From Psychromonas sp. (lineage in GTDB: Bacteria > Pseudomonadota > Gammaproteobacteria > Enterobacterales > Psychromonadaceae): a stretch of DNA of 9,020 nucleotides. The notes beneath the pieces were generated by a model. That model was given only the letters and a program-made list of their open reading frames with translations, made no database searches and was not told where the DNA came from. Shown in pieces: positions 1 through 6,547 of the stretch. Where the stretch lies: positions 1 to 9,020 of the forward strand of contig JAGLDN010000250.1 in assembly GCA_023145575.1 (NCBI GenBank). The letters are read 5' to 3'. Positions within the stretch are counted from its first letter, which is position 1. Each line of letters begins with the position of its first letter. The position numbers and the translations under genes are program-made.

Positions 1-31
1 AAGTAGTTATTCTACATAGATATTTGATAAC

Positions 32-94
32 AACGCGCCTTGGTACTAGTTGCCTTGCCTTGGGAGCCACAAGCTTGCAAACCAAGGCTGCGTT
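32..94. repeat. Imperfect long hairpin, REP-like
   Basis: AACGCGCCTTGGT at 32-44 is complementary to 81-94 (ACCAAGGCTGCGTT) over 13 pairs with one bulged base. The 36-base interior has further short complementary pieces (TTGC at 50-53 with GCAA at 77-80) and contains the word TGCCTTGCCT. A separate small inverted repeat, GTAG at 3-6 and CTAC at 12-15, lies just before it. It is more GC-rich than its surroundings. It resembles a dispersed palindromic repeat or part of a mobile-element end, but no family can be named. Confidence 0.4.
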
Positions 95-150
95 ACAATA
101 ATCAAAAAGTGAATCACAATTACATAATATTGCACCTTGTTCTGATCATC

Positions 151-197
151 GAGCTTGAGCCTGACAAAGCATTTTTACGTCACATGGGTATATGCAT
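151..197 (+). repeat. Left copy of a 47-bp inverted repeat shared with the right edge
   Basis: These bases match the reverse complement of 8966-9012 at 42 of 47 positions. In the plus-strand reading frame running from 40 to 273 the copy reads ELEPDKAFLRHMGI, and the right copy reads ELELDKEFLRLMGI on the minus strand. The differences fall in four or five codons and all change the amino acid, so the copy here does not look under protein selection. It may be a fragment of a decayed gene or a non-coding repeat. Similarity fades after position 197. The surrounding open frame (TTG start at 40, stop at 271-273) is not recognisable as a protein. Confidence 0.6.
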
Positions 198-296
198 TGT
201 TATTAATTTTGGCAAGGGAATAACCATTTTCTTCAATCAATGCCTTGCCTCTTTGCTTTTAAATTCTAGCTAAATTTTGTATCTTGGATGGTAATG

Positions 297-563
297 GGTA
301 TAGAAATGATCTATCAAAAAATGGGAAGTTGAGGTTTTTCATAGAAAGATATAAGATTAAGTACTGCACTTGCTAAATCCCCAGCAAAAACAAAAAGGAC
401 ACAGAGTAATCATATCTTCATGTCTTTACTTGCAACGGTAAAATTGGAGTATCTAAGTATTAAAAAAGGGCTAACAACATTTTGTTTAAAAACCAAGCTT
501 TATATCAAAGCACAAAAATCGGCTCTTGATGCCTTGCCTCAAGAGCCGATTATAAATGCGTAA
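297..563 (+). pseudogene. IS4-type transposase, C-terminal remnant with two frameshifts
   Basis: Three pieces in two frames reassemble into the end of a DDE transposase. GIEMIYQK is read at 297-320, WEVEVFHRKI at 322-351 one frame over, and then, back in the first frame, a stretch starting LSTALAKSPAKTKRTQSNH and running to the TAA at 561-563. Together they fit the IS4-family Y(2)R(3)E(6)K signature: Tyr codon 312-314, Glu codon 331-333 as the third acidic catalytic residue. The Arg codon between AAA (318-320) and TGG (322-324) is reduced to one base, which causes the first shift. The tail (NHIFMSLLATVKLEYLSI, then a Lys-rich segment ending ALDALPQEP) is typical of the C-terminus of these transposases. 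The N-terminal two catalytic Asp residues are not visible upstream, so only the last third remains and it cannot be active. The family is recognised by motif and not by search; the exact IS group is unknown. Confidence 0.72.
511..551 (-). terminator. Minus-strand intrinsic terminator-like hairpin
   Basis: A perfect 13-bp stem pairs 517-529 (AATCGGCTCTTGA) with 539-551 around the 9-base loop TGCCTTGCC. Read on the minus strand the stem ends in a run of five T (518-514); on the plus strand no T-run follows. It is therefore best read as stopping minus-strand transcription. It lies inside the 3' end of the IS4-type transposase remnant (codons for SALDALPQEP), so it may have shielded the element from, or ended, an antisense transcript. 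Confidence 0.5.
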
Positions 564-1021
564 CCTCAGTTAAAAAATTAATAATTATTATCAGGTGTGC
601 TAAATACAACCCAATGCAGAATAAAAAATGCACACTACGTGCAAATGTTATACTTTTGTGTAAATAAAACCTTACATAAATGAAATTCTTGTTAAAATAA
701 TTACAAAAGTATGTTATAAAATTAATCACTAAATGGTGACAAATTAAAATAAACGTTTAGCATAACAGTCAAAATAACATGCGATCTCGTTTATTTTTTT
801 GAATATATGCAAATTAAACTCATATAATAACGAATAAATTTTACCCTTTAAAAATAGGTTACTTCTTCGTTTGAATTTTTGTAAAAGAAATAAACATTCA
901 CAGCAATGTCCCATCAATTGTCCTTTAAGGCAATGTGAACTATTACGAATGATGCTTATATATCCGTATTACTTTGAAATGCTACATCGGATCTGTATAT
1001 TGTAAGCAGACGCGAGACATA
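564..1021. other. AT-rich intergenic region without a convincing gene
   Basis: Stops are frequent in all frames and no RNA gene is recognised. Small inverted repeats are present, for example TGCAC at 629-633 with GTGCA at 639-643, and TACTTTTGT near 651 with ACAAAAGTA near 703. They are weak and may be chance in such AT-rich DNA. A possible small minus-strand ORF (744-914) is listed separately. The region probably contains unreadable remains of older insertions, as on both its sides. Confidence 0.5.
744..914 (-). CDS. Possible small protein, 56 aa, unrecognised
   Basis: A 56-codon minus-strand frame begins MGHCCECLFLLQKF and ends with TAA at 746-744. It has AAAGGA ending 6 bases before its ATG, a good ribosome-binding-site spacing. 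The predicted product is basic, with a Cys cluster (residues 4, 5, 7) and two more Cys near the end (46, 50). No domain or homologue is recognised. In DNA this AT-rich a frame of this length can arise by chance, no clear promoter is seen upstream, and the other strand is also open over much of the stretch. It is recorded mainly because of the ribosome-binding site. Confidence 0.2.
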   Translation of the reverse strand: MGHCCECLFLLQKFKRRSNLFLKGKIYSLLYEFNLHIFKKINEIACYFDCYAKRLF

Positions 1022-1063
1022 AAATTACCTTTCAGCTGATTAAGATCAGCTGAAAGGTAATTT
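1022..1063. repeat. Perfect 19-bp inverted repeat, bidirectional terminator-like
   Basis: Bases 1022-1040 (AAATTACCTTTCAGCTGAT) are the exact reverse complement of 1045-1063, with the loop TAAG at 1041-1044. It sits about 100 bases ahead of moxR and about 45 bases before the proposed promoter. The ends are AT-rich on both strands, as in a bidirectional terminator, but no long T-run follows. It could insulate the operon from upstream transcription, or be a cruciform-forming mobile-repeat relic. No upstream intact plus-strand gene needs termination here. Confidence 0.7.
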
Positions 1064-1107
1064 ATTACGCTACTCTGCTCCTCAATTTCGATGGCTGTTT
1101 TTATATT

Positions 1108-1136
1108 TTGATATAACCTGCAAAAAACGTTAAATA
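1108..1136 (+). promoter_or_regulatory. Probable sigma-70 type promoter of the moxR-bat operon
   Basis: TTGATA (1108-1113) and TAAATA (1131-1136) are separated by 17 bases. Each differs from the consensus by one or two bases. Transcription would start near 1143, giving a leader of about 20 bases before the preferred moxR start at 1164. No operator is obvious. Confidence 0.45.
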
Positions 1137-1153
1137 CATACACTAATAAACAT

Positions 1154-1163
1154 GAGAAATAAA
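1154..1163 (+). promoter_or_regulatory. Ribosome binding site choosing the second ATG of moxR
   Basis: GAGAA (1154-1158) lies 5 bases before ATG 1164. The in-frame ATG at 1152 has only AT-rich sequence (ACTAATAAAC) ahead of it. The start at 1164 (MAKQRLDTLR) is therefore preferred, although the site is weak. Confidence 0.4.
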
Positions 1164-2123
1164 ATGGCAAAACAACGACTTGATACACTGCGAATTTACC
1201 TTAACCAAATGATTTTAGGTCAAAGCGATCTCGTTGATGGCTTACTCATTGCATTACTCGCCGATGGGCATATTCTTGTTGAAGGTCCTCCAGGTCTAGC
1301 TAAAACACGCGCAATTAGTTCCTTGTCTCACGGTATTGAAGGTGATTTTCATCGGATCCAGTTTACTCCGGATTTATTACCATCTGATGTCACAGGGACG
1401 GATATATTTCGTCAAGAAACTGGCTCTTTTATTTTTGAAAAAGGCCCGATATTTCATAATTTAGTATTAGCTGATGAAATAAACCGAGCACCTGCAAAAG
1501 TGCAATCTGCATTACTCGAAGCAATGGCAGAGCGCCAAGTCACCGTTGGCACAACAACATACAAACTTCCTGATCTGTTTTTAGTCATGGCAACACAAAA
1601 TCCACTTGAACAAGAAGGCACTTATCCGCTGCCAGAGGCGCAGTTAGATCGCTTTATTATGCATTTAGAGCTTGATTACCCGAATGCTGAAACTGAAAAA
1701 CAAATACTAGCCCTCAATCAAAAAGAGATTTTAAAAGAAACCGTTGCAACCATCACTCCATTATTAAATAATCAAATTTTTGAACTTCGTGAACTGGTAA
1801 TGAATGTCAATATTGCAGATCATCTTGAACAATACTTAATTGATTTAGTGATCGCGACACGACAACCAGGTAAATATAGTGAACGACTTAGAGAATGGAT
1901 AAACTACGGAGCAAGTCCACGGGCGACAATTGCCTTAATGCGAACTGCAAAAGCAAGAGCATGGCTTAATAACAGAAATTTTGTTATGCCAGATGATATT
2001 ATTACCAGCCTTTACCCTGTATTGCGGCATCGATTAATTTTAAGTTATGAAGCTGAAGCGCAAGGCATCAATGCCAATCAAGTGATTAAAGAAATCATTA
2101 ACCAAGTCGCTTTGCCTGCATAA
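1164..2123 (+). CDS. moxR: MoxR-family AAA+ ATPase
   Basis: A cytoplasmic AAA+ ATPase thought to act as a chaperone-like remodeller together with VWA-domain partners. With the start at 1164 it has 319 residues, a normal length. The ATPase motifs are complete: Walker A GPPGLAKT (41-48), Walker B LVLADEINRAP (100-110, Asp104-Glu105), sensor 1 VMATQNP (141-147, Asn146), arginine finger in LDRF (161-164), and sensor 2 GASPRAT (249-255, Arg253). The helical lid follows to the C-terminus. No membrane segment is present. It is the first gene of the operon, with a likely promoter at 1108-1136, and ends 2 bases before the DUF58 gene. An alternative start at 1152 would add four residues. The family call is firm; its substrate is unknown. 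In related operons the ATPase supports stress tolerance or maturation of envelope or enzyme complexes. Confidence 0.96.
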   Translation: MAKQRLDTLRIYLNQMILGQSDLVDGLLIALLADGHILVEGPPGLAKTRAISSLSHGIEGDFHRIQFTPDLLPSDVTGTDIFRQETGSFIFEKGPIFHNLVLADEINRAPAKVQSALLEAMAERQVTVGTTTYKLPDLFLVMATQNPLEQEGTYPLPEAQLDRFIMHLELDYPNAETEKQILALNQKEILKETVATITPLLNNQIFELRELVMNVNIADHLEQYLIDLVIATRQPGKYSERLREWINYGASPRATIALMRTAKARAWLNNRNFVMPDDIITSLYPVLRHRLILSYEAEAQGINANQVIKEIINQVALPA

Positions 2124-2125
2124 CC

Positions 2126-3100
2126 ATGATGAATAAAGAACGAAATAAACCTAAATTATTAATGCATACTCCCTATTCATCTGGTGTTGATATACAACTT
2201 AGCGAACTTATAGGTTATAAACAACATGCTAAAATTCGTCTAGAGCCTATTGCTTCTGTCGCTTATAGTGCGAGAACTGGCAAGTATTTAGCAAAAATTA
2301 AGGGACGAGGAATGGAGTTTCTTGAAGTTAGGCATTATCAAGTAGGTGATGATGTACGAAGCATTGATTGGGCAGTGACTGCGCGAACGGGCAAGGCACA
2401 CACTAAATTATATCAAGAAGAAAAAGAGCGTCCTGTTTTCATTTTAGTAGATCTCTCCGATAGCATGATTTTTGGTAGCCAACTTGTTTTTAAATCAGTA
2501 CAAGCGATGCATCTCGCCGCGTTACTGAGTTGGCAAGCTAACCAACGCAATGATCGACTCGGGGGCATTATATTTAATCAAAACAAGGTTTCTGAATTAA
2601 AACCGACCGCACGAAGTAAAGGTCTGCTTTCATTTTTATATCAAGGACAAAACCTTTGTTTATCAAAACCACTAGCAGCCACATCCGATGAATTAAATAC
2701 TGCAAAACAAACGCTGTTAGCACAACTCAAGCATCTTTATCGCTTGGCACAAACAGGCTGCCAAATTCATTTGATCAGTGATTTTTCGCAAATTGACAAC
2801 GCATGTAAAAAAGTGATTAATCGAATGAAAAAACATAATCAAATTAGCGCATGGCAAATAAATGATCCGCTGGAATTAACTTTACCTGTGCAGGTAAATA
2901 GCGCACAGATTAAGGTCAATACACTAACAGCGACTGGCTTTATTAATCCAAAAACAACAAATAATGCTTACACGAACTCGGCGAAAATTCGCCAAGAAAA
3001 AATAAATGATTGCTTCACAAAGCAGGGTATAGACTTATATCACGTTTGCTCATCTAAACCTCTAATGGAGCAATTTCATGCCCGTAAACAGCAATGCTGA
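2126..3100 (+). CDS. DUF58 domain protein, MoxR partner
   Basis: A soluble 324-residue protein of the DUF58 family, a VWA-like fold nearly always encoded beside moxR. The family signature is clear: GRGMEFLEVRHYQVGDD (60-76), then VRSIDWAVTARTGK (77-90) and KLYQEEKERPVFILVDLSDSM (94-114). DLSDS (109-113) supplies a DxSxS metal-site motif like that of VWA domains. No signal peptide or membrane helix is seen, so it is probably cytoplasmic. Two adjacent ATG codons (2126, 2129) follow the moxR stop after 2 bases; neither has a strong ribosome binding site, so reinitiation after moxR is likely and the start is uncertain by a residue or more. The 3' end overlaps the DUF4381 gene by 23 bases. Its role as an adaptor between MoxR and the membrane VWA proteins is inferred from the family context. 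Confidence 0.93.
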   Translation: MMNKERNKPKLLMHTPYSSGVDIQLSELIGYKQHAKIRLEPIASVAYSARTGKYLAKIKGRGMEFLEVRHYQVGDDVRSIDWAVTARTGKAHTKLYQEEKERPVFILVDLSDSMIFGSQLVFKSVQAMHLAALLSWQANQRNDRLGGIIFNQNKVSELKPTARSKGLLSFLYQGQNLCLSKPLAATSDELNTAKQTLLAQLKHLYRLAQTGCQIHLISDFSQIDNACKKVINRMKKHNQISAWQINDPLELTLPVQVNSAQIKVNTLTATGFINPKTTNNAYTNSAKIRQEKINDCFTKQGIDLYHVCSSKPLMEQFHARKQQC

Positions 3101-3617
3101 TCCCTTAGCGCAGTTGCACGACATTATTGCGCCTAGCAGTGCAAATTGGTGGCCTCTGCCCATTATATATTGGTTATTAATAATTGTTATTTTTTTATTA
3201 ATAGTCATTATTATTTATTTTATAAAGCGCTCTAAAGCAGAGAAAAAGCAACAAAAATACTATCTCAATACTTTATCTGACTTACAACATAAACATTGTG
3301 ATCTTGTTACTTTAAATCAATTGCTTAAAGGAATTTCAATCGCTTACTTTCCGCGTTCACTGGTTGCCTCTTTGCATGGTGAGGCTTGGTTCGATTTTTT
3401 AATTCTGCATTCCTCATTTGATGAAAATACATTATTTCAAGGCCGTCAGAACTTCATGCAAAAGCTTTATACTACAGCAGATAATAAGTGTACAAATATT
3501 GACTTTGAACAAGTAAATACATGGATAAAAGAACTGCCTGCTTTTGCAAAAAAGCAGGCCAAACTCAACACGTCCTCGTTTGCAACAAACAATACAGCAG
3601 AGGATCTAAATGTTTGA
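3078..3617 (+). CDS. DUF4381 single-pass membrane protein
   Basis: A 179-residue protein with the DUF4381 hallmark at its N-terminus: LHDIIAPSSANWWPLP (13-28), directly followed by one strong membrane helix (about 28-48). Basic residues after the helix (IKRSKAEKK) put the N-terminus in the periplasm and the remaining 130 residues, mostly helical, in the cytoplasm. GGAG (3067-3070) lies 7 bases before the ATG, a good ribosome binding site. It overlaps the DUF58 gene by 23 bases and batA by 8. In gammaproteobacterial Bat operons this family always stands between DUF58 and batA, which suggests a membrane anchor linking the cytoplasmic ATPase side with the periplasmic VWA proteins. That function is inferred; no enzymatic motif is seen. 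Confidence 0.88.
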   Translation: MPVNSNADPLAQLHDIIAPSSANWWPLPIIYWLLIIVIFLLIVIIIYFIKRSKAEKKQQKYYLNTLSDLQHKHCDLVTLNQLLKGISIAYFPRSLVASLHGEAWFDFLILHSSFDENTLFQGRQNFMQKLYTTADNKCTNIDFEQVNTWIKELPAFAKKQAKLNTSSFATNNTAEDLNV

Positions 3618-4596
3618 TTTTACATATCTCTGGATGTATTTATTCATTCCACTCCCGTTGATCGTGCGTTACTTTTTAATGCCACATAAACGGCCATTTA
3701 CACAAGTTTGGATCCCTCTTGCTACTGGTTTACAACAAGGTCAAGACACCACAAACCAACATTATTTCAACAAATTACTTCCTTGGCTGATATGGATCAT
3801 GTTACTTAGCGCACTCGCAAAACCAGTTTGGTATGGTCAGCCCATTCGTTTACAACAAAAAAGCCGCAATATGATTGTTGCTATTGATCTCTCAGGTAGT
3901 ATGCACACCGTTGATATGAGCTTAAATGGGCAACAAGTTGACCGTTTAACCTTAATAAAATCATTATTAACAGATTTTATCGCTACTCGAAAAGGCGATC
4001 GTTTAGGCTTGATTTTATTTGCTGATCACGCTTATTTACAAACACCGCTTACTTTTGATCTAAGAACAATTTCGACAATGATGAATAAAAGTCAATTAGG
4101 GCTTGTCGGTACACAAACAGCCATTGGAGAAGCAATCGCACTAGCAGATAAACGCTTTATTGAAAATAAAAATAAACAACGTGTTTTAATATTACTCACT
4201 GATGGCGCGAATACAGCGGGCGTAATTCCACCTCTTAAAGCGGCAGAGCAAGCGGCAAAAAACCATGTCACGATTTACACCATTGGCATTGGTGCCGATG
4301 TTATGATTAAACATACTATTTTTGGACAACAGCGCATAAATCCATCAGCAGATTTAGATACAGCAACATTAACTAAAATTTCTACGCTGACAGGTGGGCA
4401 ATATTTCCGTGCGCGAGATCAACAGGATTTAAGCAACATTTATAAAAAAATAAATAAGCTAGAGCATATAGACGCTGGCTTTTTAGAATTTCGGCCTGAA
4501 AAAAATCTTTTCTATTGGCCATTATCTGGTGCATTTATATTGCTTATATTATCATTTGTTAACTTTAGAGTGAGGAGACGTGATGACCTCCTTTGA
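3610..4596 (+). CDS. batA: BatA-like VWA membrane protein
   Basis: A 328-residue protein with two N-terminal membrane helices (about 8-24 and 56-75), a VWA domain (about 87-285) and a C-terminal helix (about 301-318) ending in RVRRRDD. The basic residues after helix 1 (HKR) and after helix 3 are cytoplasmic by the positive-inside rule, which places the VWA domain in the periplasm. The metal-ion (MIDAS) motif is complete: DLSGSM (93-98), Thr170 in TQTAIG, and TDG (197-199). AGAGGA (3599-3604) precedes the ATG by 5 bases. It overlaps DUF4381 by 8 bases and the next gene by 14. The domain layout and position match BatA of bacterial aerotolerance-type operons. It probably forms a complex with the VWA-TPR protein encoded next; the ligand is unknown. 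Confidence 0.93.
   Translation: MFDFTYLWMYLFIPLPLIVRYFLMPHKRPFTQVWIPLATGLQQGQDTTNQHYFNKLLPWLIWIMLLSALAKPVWYGQPIRLQQKSRNMIVAIDLSGSMHTVDMSLNGQQVDRLTLIKSLLTDFIATRKGDRLGLILFADHAYLQTPLTFDLRTISTMMNKSQLGLVGTQTAIGEAIALADKRFIENKNKQRVLILLTDGANTAGVIPPLKAAEQAAKNHVTIYTIGIGADVMIKHTIFGQQRINPSADLDTATLTKISTLTGGQYFRARDQQDLSNIYKKINKLEHIDAGFLEFRPEKNLFYWPLSGAFILLILSFVNFRVRRRDDLL
4573..4577 (+). promoter_or_regulatory. Ribosome binding site deciding the batB start
   Basis: AGGAG is 5 bases ahead of ATG 4583 but only 2 bases ahead of the in-frame GTG at 4580. The spacing favours the ATG. The site lies inside the end of batA, which implies translational coupling. Confidence 0.65.
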
Positions 4597-6547
4597 TAGT
4601 AGTTTTATACCTTTAGAATTCTTACGCCCGCTGTGGCTTATTGTTTTTTTTACCATTGTACTAGGAGCGGGCATACGTTTTGTTCTACATAAAAAATTTA
4701 AGCCTAAACTCACTAAACAATCCTTGATCGCTGCGCATTTAAGCGCACATATTGTATCCAAACCTTCCATTGTTAAACGACTTTATTTTTCCCGATTTTA
4801 TTTTCTCGCTGCGATAATCAGCCTAGCGCTTTCTGGGCCAAGTTTTCACTCCATAAAGATACCCTTGCATGAAATAAATAAAGCCCAAGTGCTTGTAATG
4901 GATCTTTCTTATTCAATGTATGCAACAGATTTAACACCGAACCGCCTTAGCCAAGCACGTTATAAAGCAATTGATTTTATAAAACAATCACAAGAAGGTG
5001 AAACGGGACTCATCGCATACGCAGGTGATGCTTTTGTGATTGATCCATTAACGACCGACGCGATGTCGATACTCCATCAAATTCCAAACTTATCCCCTGA
5101 TATCATGCCAGTAACAGGATCTCGCGCTGATTTAGCACTCGATAAAGCAATTGAGATATTAAAAAATGCGGGGTATAAGAAAGGACATATTGTTTTTATT
5201 ACCGATGGAATCACAAAGAAGATATCAGAAAAAATGATAAATACACTTGATGGCAAACAATGGATTGTTTCCGTGTTAGCTGTTGGTACAGACAACGGGG
5301 CCCCGATCCGACTGGCTAATGGTAGCCTATTAAAAGATCCCACTGGCAATATTATTATCCCAAAATTAAATACGGCACCTTTATACGCGCTTAGCAAAGC
5401 GGGTCATGGTTTATTTTTAAACGCCACATATACAGGCAATGAAGTCACTCGTTTAGCGAATTATTATCAAGCAAACAAATTGAAAAATGAACAAAAAAAC
5501 AGAAAAGATAAGCTAAGTACACAAGGCTTTATGAAAGATGATGGTTATTGGATAGCTTTTATTCTCTTACCTTTATTCTTGTTATTGTTTCGTAAAGGTA
5601 TCTTTTATATGTTAGTTATAGGCGTCACAATACCATTTTTCAACCCGCATGCTGATGCATCAATCTGGAAAAATGAGCAACAAAATGCATTTCAAGCATA
5701 CCAAGGTAAAAATTATAAACTCGCCAGTGAATTATATCATGCACCACTTGAAAAAGGCTGTGCTTATTACAAAGAAAAAAATTATAAATCCGCTTTAGTA
5801 CAATTTAGCCGTGCTGAAATTGAAATGCCAAAAAATAGTGCCGTGATGTATAACAAAGGCAATGCCCTGGCACAACTTAAACAACTAGATAAAGCAATTG
5901 AAGCCTATAAACAAGCGATAGCTATTCGACCAAATTTCAAACAAGCGATTGAAAATAAAAAACTGCTAGAGGCGTTATCAAAGAAACAACAACAAAACAA
6001 AAAGCAATCTGATAACCATCAAAAAAATAAACAGCAACAAAACAAAAAACAATCGGATAAGGATCAGCAAAATAAACAGCAACAAAACAAAAATCAATCT
6101 AATAATCATCAGCAAAACAAACAGCAACAAAGCAAAAATAAATCTGATAACCATCAGCAAAACAAACAGCAGCAAAACAAAAATCAATCAGATAACCATC
6201 AGCAAAACAAACAGCAACAAAACAAGAATCAATCTGAGAACCATCAGCAAAATAAACAGCAACAAAACAAAAATCAACCTAATAACAATCAGCAAGCAAA
6301 AAAGCAAAACAAAGAGCAGTTAAATAATAAGCAGCAAAATCATGCACCCAAAAGCCAAGCGCTAACAGCACAAGCAAAGCAAGCTACATCAACAGATGAA
6401 GAAAACACAAAGCAAGAAAAAATGCCCGTTTGGATGAAAAACATGCCTGATGATCCTTCATTTTTACTTAAACGAGAAATGCAAATTGAATATCAAAAAC
6501 GCGCCCGAGCTTTCGGTTCACATAATAACAATGGAGCTATCTGGTAA
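4583..6547 (+). CDS. batB: BatB/BatC-type VWA-TPR fusion protein
   Basis: A 654-residue membrane protein joining what some bacteria encode as separate BatB and BatC. Order: helices at about 14-33 and 71-87; VWA domain (about 102-295) with DLSYSM (107-112) and TDG (207-209); helices at about 321-336 and 339-353; TPR-like region (about 362-465, including NYKSALVQF and LDKAIEAYKQAIAIRP); a Gln/Asn/Lys-rich tandem-repeat linker (472-576); and a conserved tail MPVWMKNMPDDPSFLLKRE (613-631). Basic residues after helices 1 and 3 imply that VWA and TPR parts face the periplasm. Where BatA has the MIDAS Thr, this VWA domain has Ser180 in VTGSRADLAL, which seems usual for the BatB type. It overlaps batA by 14 bases and shares one base with batD (TAATG). 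The repeat linker lengthens it beyond typical members. It likely acts as the scaffold of the periplasmic Bat complex; its partner proteins are unknown. Confidence 0.92.
   Translation: MTSFDSSFIPLEFLRPLWLIVFFTIVLGAGIRFVLHKKFKPKLTKQSLIAAHLSAHIVSKPSIVKRLYFSRFYFLAAIISLALSGPSFHSIKIPLHEINKAQVLVMDLSYSMYATDLTPNRLSQARYKAIDFIKQSQEGETGLIAYAGDAFVIDPLTTDAMSILHQIPNLSPDIMPVTGSRADLALDKAIEILKNAGYKKGHIVFITDGITKKISEKMINTLDGKQWIVSVLAVGTDNGAPIRLANGSLLKDPTGNIIIPKLNTAPLYALSKAGHGLFLNATYTGNEVTRLANYYQANKLKNEQKNRKDKLSTQGFMKDDGYWIAFILLPLFLLLFRKGIFYMLVIGVTIPFFNPHADASIWKNEQQNAFQAYQGKNYKLASELYHAPLEKGCAYYKEKNYKSALVQFSRAEIEMPKNSAVMYNKGNALAQLKQLDKAIEAYKQAIAIRPNFKQAIENKKLLEALSKKQQQNKKQSDNHQKNKQQQNKKQSDKDQQNKQQQNKNQSNNHQQNKQQQSKNKSDNHQQNKQQQNKNQSDNHQQNKQQQNKNQSENHQQNKQQQNKNQPNNNQQAKKQNKEQLNNKQQNHAPKSQALTAQAKQATSTDEENTKQEKMPVWMKNMPDDPSFLLKREMQIEYQKRARAFGSHNNNGAIW
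5996..6310 (+). repeat. 45-bp tandem repeat, seven units, inside batB
   Basis: Seven consecutive 45-bp units encode 15-residue repeats of the type NKNQSDNHQQNKQQQ (residues 472-576 of the VWA-TPR protein). Six are full; the seventh drifts after NKNQPNNNQQ. Units 3 to 6 are very similar at the base level, so the array probably grew by recent slippage or recombination. All units are in frame, so copy-number change would lengthen or shorten the linker without breaking the protein. Composition is almost entirely Gln, Asn, Lys, Ser, Asp and His, which predicts a flexible, disordered, basic spacer in the periplasm. Confidence 0.93.

Noticed and set aside
341..353. ATAGAAAGATATA shared with 8793-8805
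   Set aside because: The match is 13 bases of AT-rich sequence with no extension either side. One copy is transposase coding sequence of another family, so a common origin is not supported.
835..1004. Plus-strand open frame with Cys-rich stretch (QQCPINCPLRQC) ending at a TAA near 1004
   Set aside because: No suitable start codon before an internal ATG, no ribosome binding site and no known motif; it overlaps the minus-strand small ORF.
1002..1018. GTAAGC, resembling the IS66 terminus at 8856
   Set aside because: Only six bases match the terminus GTAAGCGATCAACG; the following bases differ, so it is likely chance.
982..1188. Minus-strand ORF of 68 codons upstream of moxR
   Set aside because: It runs through the perfect palindrome and into the moxR start, has no recognisable protein pattern, and is best explained by chance.
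5978..6187. Minus-strand hydrophobic ORF rich in Leu, Ile, Phe and Val
   Set aside because: It is the complement of the Gln/Asn/Lys repeat of the VWA-TPR gene; complements of CAA and AAC codons read as Leu and Val, so it only looks like a membrane protein.
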